A DNA stretch of 7,568 nt from Bdellovibrio sp. Its GTDB lineage: Bacteria; Bdellovibrionota; Bdellovibrionia; Bdellovibrionales; Bdellovibrionaceae. The translations under genes and the position numbers were made by a program. The stretch spans positions 5,934 through 13,501 of the forward strand of contig JAGIAF010000062.1 of the NCBI GenBank assembly GCA_017745015.1, written 5' to 3'. Positions 1 through 6,274 of the stretch are shown piece after piece. Below the pieces are notes generated by a model, which was not told the DNA's origin, ran no database searches, and saw only the letters and a list, made by a program, of their open reading frames with translations. Numbering within the stretch: the first letter of the stretch is position 1; each line of letters opens with the position of its first letter.

Positions 1-1393
1 CCTGAGCAGTCTTAAAGAAGGCGATCTGATTGTTGAAAACGATTTAAGCAGTCCGGATAAAATTAATGTCTATTTCAGCCAAGGTCCTTTTAAAGTTTAC
101 GGAAATTTGAATTTCGAATTCTTTAAAAATATTCAAGCCCAAGGCGAGATGAGCTTGTTCTTTGCAAAACAAAACCGTTGGTATTTTCCAGGGAAATTAG
201 ACGCCGTCTTACGCCCTTCAACAGAGACTCTGCAGGAAGTCTTTCTTGAAAATAACAGTGGCGTGAAAGATGTGACCATCAATTCTCGCAACTATCTGGT
301 CTCCTATCGCAAGCTTCCGCAGCTCGATGTTTATATCTTTGAAGCCTTCGATAAAAAGAATGTCTTTTCTGTTCTCGACAGCATCATGAATAAAACCTTG
401 ATCGCCAGCATCATCATTTTAAGTGTTGGTTTGGCGGCGATGTTCCTTTCGGTGGACAGCTTGACCGGAAATCTTTCTCGCTTGGCAGATGCGATGCGCT
501 CGTTTGCCAGCACGGGAAATGCCAAGAGTATTAAAATTAAAAGTGGTGATGAGGTTGGTCAAATGGCCGATGTCTTCAACTCCATGCAGGGTAAGATCGA
601 AAACTTACTAAGTCAGACTCAAGAAAAGGCCCGTATGCAGGCCGAACTTGAAACGGCCAAAGAGGTTCAGGCGACTCTGCTTCCTAAATCAAAAGTGGAG
701 AACGATCATTACTCTCTAAAAGGTTATTACCAACCGGCTTCAGAGTGCGGTGGTGACTTGTGGTTTCACAATTGTACCGAGGATAAGATCTTCTTCTTTA
801 TCGGAGATGCCACGGGGCACGGAGTTCCGGCGGCTTTGATCACTGCAGCGACCCGTTCGATACTGTCCTTTGTGGTCGATGAAAATATTTGGAGTCCAGG
901 AAGAATCTTGGGCATGATCAATAAAGTTCTGTGCGACGTTGCTAAAGGCGAAAAGATGATGACCGCTTTCGCGGGTGTTGTGGATCTTAAGACCAAAACA
1001 CTGACTTATGCGAATGCCAGTCATGAAGCTCCATTCATTCTGCCTCTGAGTGAAGAAGGTCGCAAGTTCAAGAAATCAGACTTGGAATTTTTGTCCGACG
1101 TGAATGGTAAAAGATTGGGGCATGAAAAAGCCACAGTCTATGCCGAAGCGACTGTAGAGATTAAAATCGGACAGACATTATTTGCTTATACAGATGGTTT
1201 GACTGACGCGAAGAATGATAAAGACGAAGTATTTGGGGAACGTACCTTGTTGAAGATTGCTACAGATGCCTCCAACAAGGGATCTCAAAGAAGCTTACAC
1301 GATCAAATCGCTAAGAGAACCGTCGAGTTCACCGAAAGTATCGAGCAACCCGACGATATCACTTTCCTTAGCCTCCATTTGCGCGAAGCTTAG
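1..1393 (+). CDS. HAMP-SpoIIE/PP2C membrane serine phosphatase (RsbU-like), 5' partial
   Basis: The reading frame is open from base 2 to the TAG at 1391-1393 (463 visible residues), so the true start lies before the window. The in-frame TTG at 107 is an internal leucine codon. Counting from base 2, residues 1-130 look like the end of an extracytoplasmic sensor region. Residues about 132-152 are a transmembrane helix, about 153-205 a HAMP linker, then a short helix (ETAKEVQATLLP, typical just before the phosphatase core). The PP2C/SpoIIE domain runs to the end. The expected metal-binding acidic motifs are present: GGD (Asp252), GDATGHG (Asp269), YTDG (Asp398) and PDDIT (Asp451/452). The family dephosphorylates serine or threonine on STAS-type anti-sigma-antagonists in partner-switching pathways; no STAS or kinase partner is visible here. 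The 3' end overlaps the convergent FliF-FliG gene by 26 bp. Family call is very firm; the signal and target are unknown. Confidence 0.93.
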   Translation, partial: LSSLKEGDLIVENDLSSPDKINVYFSQGPFKVYGNLNFEFFKNIQAQGEMSLFFAKQNRWYFPGKLDAVLRPSTETLQEVFLENNSGVKDVTINSRNYLVSYRKLPQLDVYIFEAFDKKNVFSVLDSIMNKTLIASIIILSVGLAAMFLSVDSLTGNLSRLADAMRSFASTGNAKSIKIKSGDEVGQMADVFNSMQGKIENLLSQTQEKARMQAELETAKEVQATLLPKSKVENDHYSLKGYYQPASECGGDLWFHNCTEDKIFFFIGDATGHGVPAALITAATRSILSFVVDENIWSPGRILGMINKVLCDVAKGEKMMTAFAGVVDLKTKTLTYANASHEAPFILPLSEEGRKFKKSDLEFLSDVNGKRLGHEKATVYAEATVEIKIGQTLFAYTDGLTDAKNDKDEVFGERTLLKIATDASNKGSQRSLHDQIAKRTVEFTESIEQPDDITFLSLHLREA

Positions 1394-3122
1394 TCACTTT
1401 CATATTGCCTTCAATCAGATCCGTCATACGAATGGATCTGGTTGTCAGCATGGCTTCAACTCTCTGACAAATCTGACGACGAACCTCTGCCGTTAACTTT
1501 CTTGGCGGAATCACTGCCATATCTGCAAGGTCTCGTTCAACGATCATCGCTTTCTTCTCTGGAAGAGCTGACAAGGCATGAACAAAGAAAGCCGTTGGCG
1601 TTCTAAAGAAGGCCGCGTAAAGGGCTTCTACTTCAAAAGTGCTCAATACTTCAGAAAGAATATCCATCGGAGCCAATTTCAAGTCGTCGAAAATGAAAAT
1701 TGAATGACGAACTCTTTCAAGCTCTTCAGGGTTTTCATTCGCAAACAATGTCAGCATGTCCATTTCTTCTTCTGCTGTCATACCGCGGATAACTTTTGCT
1801 AAAACCGTCGCGCCTTCCATTTTCGGCTCTGGCTTCACACGCATATCAGCCACACGCTGATTAAACGATTGAATCACTGTCTGCAAAACATCGTATGGCA
1901 TCTTCTCGATACGAGAAAGTTCACTCATTACGCGGACTTTCTTTTCGCCACTCATTGAAGCCAGGATACCTGCTGTGATTTCAGCTGGTGTGTGCATACA
2001 AAGAACCGCGATATTCTTAGCGCTTTCTTTATCCAAAATCTGTTGGCGGTCTTCTTCACGCATTTTCAAGATGAAGTTGAATGGGTTTGATTCATCCCCT
2101 GCCATCTCATGCTCGATATAGGCTGCCAATAACGCACGGTACGTTTCGCGAACGCCGGTTTCAATTTGTTTAGCTGTTGGATCTGTTGTGCGATCTTTCA
2201 TGGAACGGCCCATACGGCCCCACGCCATCGCTGGAACTTCCGTGAATAATTGCTTCGCAGCATCCCACCCCAAGAAATCCATCATATAAGTGGCGTTCTC
2301 AACGGATCCATTAAGGCAGTACTCTGCAATCGCACGAGAAGCCAATTGAGGATACTGATGAGCGATCTGAACAACGTGCTGTCTGACGCTGTCCAAATCA
2401 AGTTCCCAAACAGGAGGCTCTGCCGGTGCCGCTGGAGCTGCTTCTGCGACAACAGGGGCTGGAGTTGGAGCCACTTCTTGCTTAGGCTCTTCATCTTTTT
2501 TCTCGTTGTAAGAGTAATCGTGATTCTCTTTGATTTCTTTGCTTGGATCTTTCGCTTTTGAACGTCTCCAGAAGGCAAACATCAATCCTGCCAACGCGAG
2601 AAGGGACAAGATCACCACAAGAGTCCATGTTTTCCAAGTCAGTTCAGGAAGCTTTTTTGGAGGCTCTTCAATTTTAGGATCTAGAGGCAATTCAATACGA
2701 CGAACGCTCACAGCATCGCCAGCAGTCGTATCCAAATGCAATTTAGAAGTTAGAAGGTCTTTAATAACCTTTTCTACTTCTGGAGACACGTTACGTGATA
2801 GCACCACGCTGATATCTGTTTTCGCTTTCATCTCATGAAGCTTATTTGCCGCTTGCGGCGCTACGGGAACATCGCCCATCATCGGCATACCTGGCAAATA
2901 TTGAATTTCCGACTCTTCGTGGAATTCTTTGAGCTTCTTATCGTCCCTATCCAATTCAACAGCGACGACCAAAGTGTAATCTGTTGGGCGTAAAATCGTA
3001 TTTAACACCGTACGAGCACGATTTTCGTAAAGGCTCTCTAGTGAACCCATTTCTTCAATATATTGAGCTTTGGCCACAATAGACGAGAAAAGTAATACCA
3101 GAACTATCAATTTATTTTTCAT
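1368..3122 (-). CDS. FliF-like / FliG-like fusion protein (membrane ring plus rotor module)
   Basis: 584 residues. Residues 1-19 form a signal peptide or N-terminal membrane anchor (possible cleavage after AKA). Residues about 30-62 and 100-147 resemble the two halves of the last ring-building motif of FliF: a helix plus strand ending VVAVELDRD, then ISVVLSRNVSPEVEKVIK and GDAVSVRRIELP. A short insert sits where FliF has its beta-collar. Residues 165-187 are a transmembrane helix followed by RR and K, which puts the rest in the cytoplasm. Residues 190-237 are a charged, Pro/Ala-rich linker. Residues about 240-570 are helical and match FliG: a middle-domain-like part (370-424) and a C-domain (436-560) with IFIFDDL in place of the usual MFVFEDL. 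FliF's first two ring motifs are absent. ATG at 3122 overlaps the upstream stop as ATGA, with an AGGT ribosome site 5 nt before. FliF and FliG are normally separate proteins. Function here is inferred. Confidence 0.8.
   Translation of the reverse strand: MKNKLIVLVLLFSSIVAKAQYIEEMGSLESLYENRARTVLNTILRPTDYTLVVAVELDRDDKKLKEFHEESEIQYLPGMPMMGDVPVAPQAANKLHEMKAKTDISVVLSRNVSPEVEKVIKDLLTSKLHLDTTAGDAVSVRRIELPLDPKIEEPPKKLPELTWKTWTLVVILSLLALAGLMFAFWRRSKAKDPSKEIKENHDYSYNEKKDEEPKQEVAPTPAPVVAEAAPAAPAEPPVWELDLDSVRQHVVQIAHQYPQLASRAIAEYCLNGSVENATYMMDFLGWDAAKQLFTEVPAMAWGRMGRSMKDRTTDPTAKQIETGVRETYRALLAAYIEHEMAGDESNPFNFILKMREEDRQQILDKESAKNIAVLCMHTPAEITAGILASMSGEKKVRVMSELSRIEKMPYDVLQTVIQSFNQRVADMRVKPEPKMEGATVLAKVIRGMTAEEEMDMLTLFANENPEELERVRHSIFIFDDLKLAPMDILSEVLSTFEVEALYAAFFRTPTAFFVHALSALPEKKAMIVERDLADMAVIPPRKLTAEVRRQICQRVEAMLTTRSIRMTDLIEGNMKVTKLRANGG
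1416..1440. repeat. Inverted repeat just after the phosphatase stop
   Basis: Seven-base arms CAGATCC and GGATCTG are separated by 11 bases. The repeat lies inside the 3' end of the FliF-FliG gene and begins 22 nt after the stop of the convergent phosphatase gene. A phosphatase transcript could fold a hairpin here, but no T-run follows, so it is not a classical intrinsic terminator. It may be chance. Confidence 0.3.
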
Positions 3123-4090
3123 CGTGTACCTACTGGTGAATTTAACATGGAATTCGCAAGCATTTTAACGTCAGCGGATTGTGCTTGGTTGGCCAATCTT
3201 TGAACTTCGGATCGAAACTCATTGAGGGCCTCCAGCTCTCTTACACCTATCAGGAAAGCATCTTCACCGCTGGCTTCATTTTTCTTCGCCATTTCTGCTA
3301 GATACTTCTTAAGATCACCTTTAATGACTCGATGGTTAATGACCATCTGCTTAAAGATCATAGGTTTCACATTATCTGGATACTTCGCATATCCTCTATA
3401 AACTTCATTCCAGAACTGAGCTGCCGCCTGAGCATCTCTCATTTGCCCTAAAAGTAAAACGCCGTCATAGGGAGACGTTTTGGACTGCAAGCGTTCACGA
3501 ACGATGCCCTTTGCCTTTTCTGGGATCGGATTTAAGCGAATCAATGTTTCGCCAATAATGTCTTTTTGATTGCCTGTTTTTGCAGAGGCATAATAGGACA
3601 GCATTTTTTGAACAGCCGTCGGTGACATTGAATCAAACTTCAATAGCACTTTAGAGGCATAGCTCAACACTTGGGCTTCTTCGCCCAAAACCGGCTTTTC
3701 TCTTGGTGCAATCATGTATTCAACAATGGAATCTTGGACCGTATGCAATTGCTCGCGCTCGGCAGCTGTCCAATCCGGCTTGGTAACATCCAAAACAAAG
3801 ATACTGGCTTGGAAGAAAGCGTGATTTTGCTTCACCTTTTTACTCATGCCGAAAAGATCTTTTAAGCCAGCAAAGTCCTTAGCTTTCCAGGCTTTTCCCG
3901 CAGGTGAATTCAAATTCGTATTAAGGGTCACACCTTGGGCTTTTTTAAGCTCTTCCAAGGCTTGAAATCCATCAGTCGACACTTGGGCCTGACCTGGTTG
4001 ATGACCCTTTTTACGCGACAGAAAGTACCCTGCCCCTGCGACACCTATAATTACCAAACTGCTGACAGATATAATGACTTTCTTGTTCAT
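3119..4090 (-). CDS. Single-pass membrane protein with alpha-helical domain, unknown function
   Basis: 323 residues from ATG at 4090. I do not recognise the family. Residues about 5-25 form a hydrophobic membrane segment with lysines before it and RKK after it, so it is an uncleaved anchor or a signal peptide without an obvious cleavage site. Residues 30-42 are a Gln/Gly-rich linker. The rest appears almost entirely alpha-helical, with repeated amphipathic helices of TPR/HEAT-like look but no confident repeat consensus. ATG at 4090 is preferred over the in-frame TTG at 4102, because GAG lies 7 nt before the ATG whereas the TTG has an AGGG only 1 nt away. The ATG comes 4 nt after the upstream barrel gene's TGA. 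The gene's own TGA overlaps the FliF-FliG ATG by 4 nt, so the two are probably translationally coupled and may form one complex. Side of the membrane is unclear. Confidence 0.85.
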   Translation of the reverse strand: MNKKVIISVSSLVIIGVAGAGYFLSRKKGHQPGQAQVSTDGFQALEELKKAQGVTLNTNLNSPAGKAWKAKDFAGLKDLFGMSKKVKQNHAFFQASIFVLDVTKPDWTAAEREQLHTVQDSIVEYMIAPREKPVLGEEAQVLSYASKVLLKFDSMSPTAVQKMLSYYASAKTGNQKDIIGETLIRLNPIPEKAKGIVRERLQSKTSPYDGVLLLGQMRDAQAAAQFWNEVYRGYAKYPDNVKPMIFKQMVINHRVIKGDLKKYLAEMAKKNEASGEDAFLIGVRELEALNEFRSEVQRLANQAQSADVKMLANSMLNSPVGTR

Positions 4091-4094
4091 ATAA

Positions 4095-4682
4095 TCACTC
4101 AAACCCTACGAAGCGTATGCCCGCAAAAAGAGTCAAAAGTTCATATCGAATGCTATCCTCTTGATCACCGGCACTGGTCAAACTAGAGCCCAATGCAACC
4201 TGACCGACAAGGAGCAGATTCGACATCATTGGAATCTCCACGCCACCGCGAAGAGAGATATCCATGAGAGAGGCATTCAATTTTTCTACTGCTAAGTTAC
4301 TTAAGCCGAGGTTTGCCGCGATAAAAGGCGTTGCACGCCAAACCTTCGCTTGAGTTCGACTATCTAAGATCGTACGCATCCCGTTCACGCCGAATAAATA
4401 GTAACGCGCACCAAACGACAAACGCGTAAACGGCAATTGCATTCCGTCTGCTTCCGTCATCTCCATGAACGACATTGTAAATGCCGTATTGATCGACGGG
4501 TTATTAATGCTGTAATTCACTTCAATTGTCGTTGAAGACTCCAAAGTTTTTGAATCCTCAAGACGACCGAAATAGTACTTCAAACTGGACATGCCTAAAC
4601 TGACATCCCAATCAGACGTCAGATAGGCCCAAGCCGGGCTCGTCATCATAAAGATAGCCAAGAAAGCCCAACTCTTTAACAT
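4095..4682 (-). CDS. Small outer-membrane beta-barrel protein, operon copy
   Basis: 195 residues. A signal peptide ends at AWA (residues 17-19) and would send the protein to the periplasm. The mature chain lacks long hydrophobic helices. Instead it alternates short amphipathic strands with turns (for example LSFGARYYLFGV at 88-99, and GVEIP followed by LLLVGQVALG), and its last strand is AGIRFVGFE. This is the pattern of a small outer-membrane barrel, perhaps eight strands; the fold is inferred from pattern, not from a named family. Its ATG shares one base with the stop of the upstream lipoprotein gene (TAATG), and its own Shine-Dalgarno is weak, so translation probably depends on re-initiation. 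It looks distantly related to the divergently transcribed barrel protein at 5660-6274. Context suggests it is the outer-membrane partner of the lipoprotein and the FliF-FliG protein. Confidence 0.8.
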   Translation of the reverse strand: MLKSWAFLAIFMMTSPAWAYLTSDWDVSLGMSSLKYYFGRLEDSKTLESSTTIEVNYSINNPSINTAFTMSFMEMTEADGMQLPFTRLSFGARYYLFGVNGMRTILDSRTQAKVWRATPFIAANLGLSNLAVEKLNASLMDISLRGGVEIPMMSNLLLVGQVALGSSLTSAGDQEDSIRYELLTLFAGIRFVGFE

Positions 4683-5575
4683 TAGCGGACTCGCTTCTCT
4701 TGGTTTCGCTTATCAATTTCAATCGTAGACGCTGGATATCTCATCTCAGCACCCGATTGCGGCAATGGTCCCATACCTAAACGTTTGTAAACATCAGACA
4801 AGTATTGATAGGCAACTTTATTATAGGGATCGATTTTCAAACAACGTTCCCATGCGATTTTCGCGCCTTGGAAGTCTTTTTGAAGATATTTAACCGAACC
4901 TTTTAACAACCACGCATTATTAGAGTACTCATCCATCGTGATTGCTTTATCAATATGCTCAAGCGCTTGAGGATAGTTGCCCTTCATGATCGCTTGCTGC
5001 CCTTGGAAAATCAGACCCACAACTTTTTCGCTGCGATCACGATCTTGTGCCGGCATTCCGCCCGACAAGCGAGGTGAAAACAAAGCGTCTTTATAGAATG
5101 AAGAAGTATTCTCCAACAAAGCTACACGCAGTTTTAACTCTGAAAGCTCTGCCAAAAGATCATCCATCTTTTTGTCTTCAGGCTTTTTCTTGTCTTCAGG
5201 TTTTGGCTGTTGAGGATCTTGCTTCTTATTATCGTCATTCTTAGCAAGTTCTTCCGCCTTCTTTTCCTCGTCAGACAAAGGATCTAGGCGAGCCTGTACC
5301 GCGATACTCTCACCTTCGTTCACTTTCACCATCACTTCTTTCGTGCGATAGTTCTGTTTCTCAAAGATGAGGAAAAATACATCGCCCAGCTTCGATTCTT
5401 CCTGAACGTTCAGCGGAGCAATCCCCAAAAGTTTCTTCTCATTACTCTGCATATCTTTGATGTAGACCTTGGATCCAGTCGGATACGACTTAATCGAGTA
5501 CTTTCCTGCACAGGCTGAGATAACTACTGGAGTAAGAGCAAGGAACAACAATTTCAGTTGTCGTCTCAGAAACAT
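4682..5575 (-). CDS. Outer-membrane lipoprotein with PEGA domain, coiled coil and TPR repeats
   Basis: 297 residues from ATG at 5575. A basic N-terminus and hydrophobic stretch lead to a lipobox ISAC with Cys22. The residue after Cys is Ala rather than Asp, so outer-membrane sorting is expected. Residues about 26-98 fit a PEGA-type beta domain (YPTGSKVYI, then LLGIAPLNV, then a NYRTKEV strand). Residues 100-138 are a Lys/Glu/Asp/Pro-rich linker with a duplicated KPEDKK. Residues 138-160 are a probable coiled coil. Residues 183-266 hold two to three TPR helix pairs (NYPQALEHIDKAI, DFQGAKIAWERCLKIDP). TPR domains bind protein partners, so this is a plausible scaffold at the outer membrane. GGAGG is 9 nt before this ATG and only 3 nt before the ATG at 5581, so 5575 is preferred, though 5581 remains possible. 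First gene of the four-gene operon. Specific partners are inferred from context. Confidence 0.88.
   Translation of the reverse strand: MFLRRQLKLLFLALTPVVISACAGKYSIKSYPTGSKVYIKDMQSNEKKLLGIAPLNVQEESKLGDVFFLIFEKQNYRTKEVMVKVNEGESIAVQARLDPLSDEEKKAEELAKNDDNKKQDPQQPKPEDKKKPEDKKMDDLLAELSELKLRVALLENTSSFYKDALFSPRLSGGMPAQDRDRSEKVVGLIFQGQQAIMKGNYPQALEHIDKAITMDEYSNNAWLLKGSVKYLQKDFQGAKIAWERCLKIDPYNKVAYQYLSDVYKRLGMGPLPQSGAEMRYPASTIEIDKRNQEKRVR
5168..5203. repeat. Two-copy 18-bp tandem repeat encoding KPEDKK twice
   Basis: Two adjacent 18-bp units share the core TTGTCTTCAGG on the plus strand and encode residues 125-136 of the lipoprotein, in its charged linker. Such a repeat can change copy number by slippage and alter the linker length. 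The copies already differ at several bases. Confidence 0.6.
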
Positions 5576-5584
5576 TTCCATTAT

Positions 5585-5589
5585 CCTCC
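5585..5589 (-). promoter_or_regulatory. Strong ribosome binding site of the lipoprotein gene
   Basis: GGAGG on the minus strand, 9 nt before ATG 5575 and 3 nt before ATG 5581. The spacing favours the start at 5575. It is the only strong consensus Shine-Dalgarno among the starts visible in the window, which fits the lipoprotein gene being first in the operon. Confidence 0.7.
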
Positions 5590-5627
5590 ATGTTATAGGT
5601 CACATCATCCTGATGTTCCTATGTCAT
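5590..5627. promoter_or_regulatory. Long interrupted palindrome in the divergent intergenic gap
   Basis: Around the centre TCC (5608-5610), ACATCA (5602-5607) pairs with TGATGT (5611-5616). ATAGG (5595-5599) pairs with CCTAT (5618-5622) across a 2-versus-1 nt bulge. ATG (5590-5592) pairs with CAT (5625-5627) across a 2-nt mismatch. That is 14 paired positions in 38 bases. It could be the operator of a dimeric regulator shared by the two divergent units. In the minus-strand transcript it could also be a hairpin that abuts the GGAGG site and controls translation. The regulator is unknown. Confidence 0.5.
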
Positions 5628-5659
5628 TTTCCTAACACTGAAGGGAAAAAACATTTTTT

Positions 5660-6274
5660 ATGAAACTCTTCCTGACCTTGGTCCTAATCTTAGTGTTCTG
5701 TGACGTTTCGGAAGCTGGCCTAGAGGCTCCTGTATTGCGTGCCAAGCTCTCCATGTATAGCACAACAGTAACTGCCGGAGAGCTTGTTAAGGACCAACCT
5801 CTAGGTTCTATGATGACTTTGCAGCCTTCTTTGCTGTGGAATATCCCTTCGATGAACGCCAGAATGGGTGTCCACTACATTTTGGATGTAAATAGTAACT
5901 ACGGCGCTACTCCGATCTCTGGGATTGGCTTTAGCGGCTATTACTACTTGAAAGGTCTCTCTTCAGTCTACGAAGTGAATGCCGATGAAGTGCTGACGCA
6001 GAAATCCCGCCCGGGCTTATTCACCTTCGCCAGTTTCACTCCGGTTAATTTCAACTTAAATAAATTGGATAAAACGGATCCGAATCAATCGTTCTCATTC
6101 AGTGCCCTGGTGTATGAATTTATTTTAGGAGTGGGCTACGAATATCCGCTGAAGCAGAATGCGCTGTTGGCGATTGAACTTTCACAAAGAGAAGGCTCCT
6201 CATCGTCCGGCAGCCAAAATGTTCGCTACTCGGGAATGGGAGCCTCGATAGTCTTCACGACTTCTTACTATTGA
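5660..6274 (+). CDS. Small outer-membrane beta-barrel protein, divergent copy
   Basis: 204 residues. Signal peptide of about 19 residues ending SEA. The Cys at 14 is not in a lipobox, because Phe precedes it. The mature part is strand-rich with many aromatic and small residues (IGFSGYYYLKGLSS at 89-102, FILGVGYEYPL at 154-164) and ends in an aromatic-rich strand (IVFTTSYY), the pattern of an outer-membrane barrel. No named family was recognised. Several motifs line up in order and spacing with the barrel protein at 4095-4682, suggesting distant paralogy. ATG at 5660 has AAGGGA upstream with a long 14-nt gap, so translation may be modest. It is transcribed away from the four-gene operon and toward motB, whose stop it overlaps by 7 bp. 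Its location suggests the same envelope system, which is an inference. Confidence 0.8.
   Translation: MKLFLTLVLILVFCDVSEAGLEAPVLRAKLSMYSTTVTAGELVKDQPLGSMMTLQPSLLWNIPSMNARMGVHYILDVNSNYGATPISGIGFSGYYYLKGLSSVYEVNADEVLTQKSRPGLFTFASFTPVNFNLNKLDKTDPNQSFSFSALVYEFILGVGYEYPLKQNALLAIELSQREGSSSSGSQNVRYSGMGASIVFTTSYY

Larger units (their letters stand above)
5582..5659. promoter_or_regulatory. Divergent promoter region between the operon and the plus-strand barrel gene
   Basis: This gap of about 80 bp must carry the start signals of both divergent units. It contains the palindrome and an A/T-rich stretch (5646-5659). No convincing -35/-10 pair was found by eye on either strand, so exact promoters are not assigned. 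Confidence 0.55.

Noticed and set aside
107..109. Apparent start codon (TTG) of the phosphatase
   Set aside because: The frame stays open to base 2 and encodes plausible protein (for example VYFSQGPFKVYG), so this is an internal leucine and the gene is 5' truncated by the window.
2250..2561. Plus-strand open frame opposite the FliF-FliG gene
   Set aside because: The product has no coherent domain and lies fully over well-supported FliF-FliG coding sequence; it is an antisense shadow.
1368..3122. Ordinary flagellar fliF or fliG gene
   Set aside because: It lacks FliF ring motifs 1-2 and the usual FliG start, combines both modules, and has no flagellar neighbours besides motAB.
4100..4102. 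TTG start for the anchored helical protein
   Set aside because: Its AGGG is only 1 nt away. ATG at 4090 has a better-spaced GAG and gives a normal N-terminal anchor (MNKK).
5592..5597. TATAAC on the minus strand as a -10 box for the operon
   Set aside because: It would start transcription inside the GGAGG site and has no matching -35 about 17 nt upstream.
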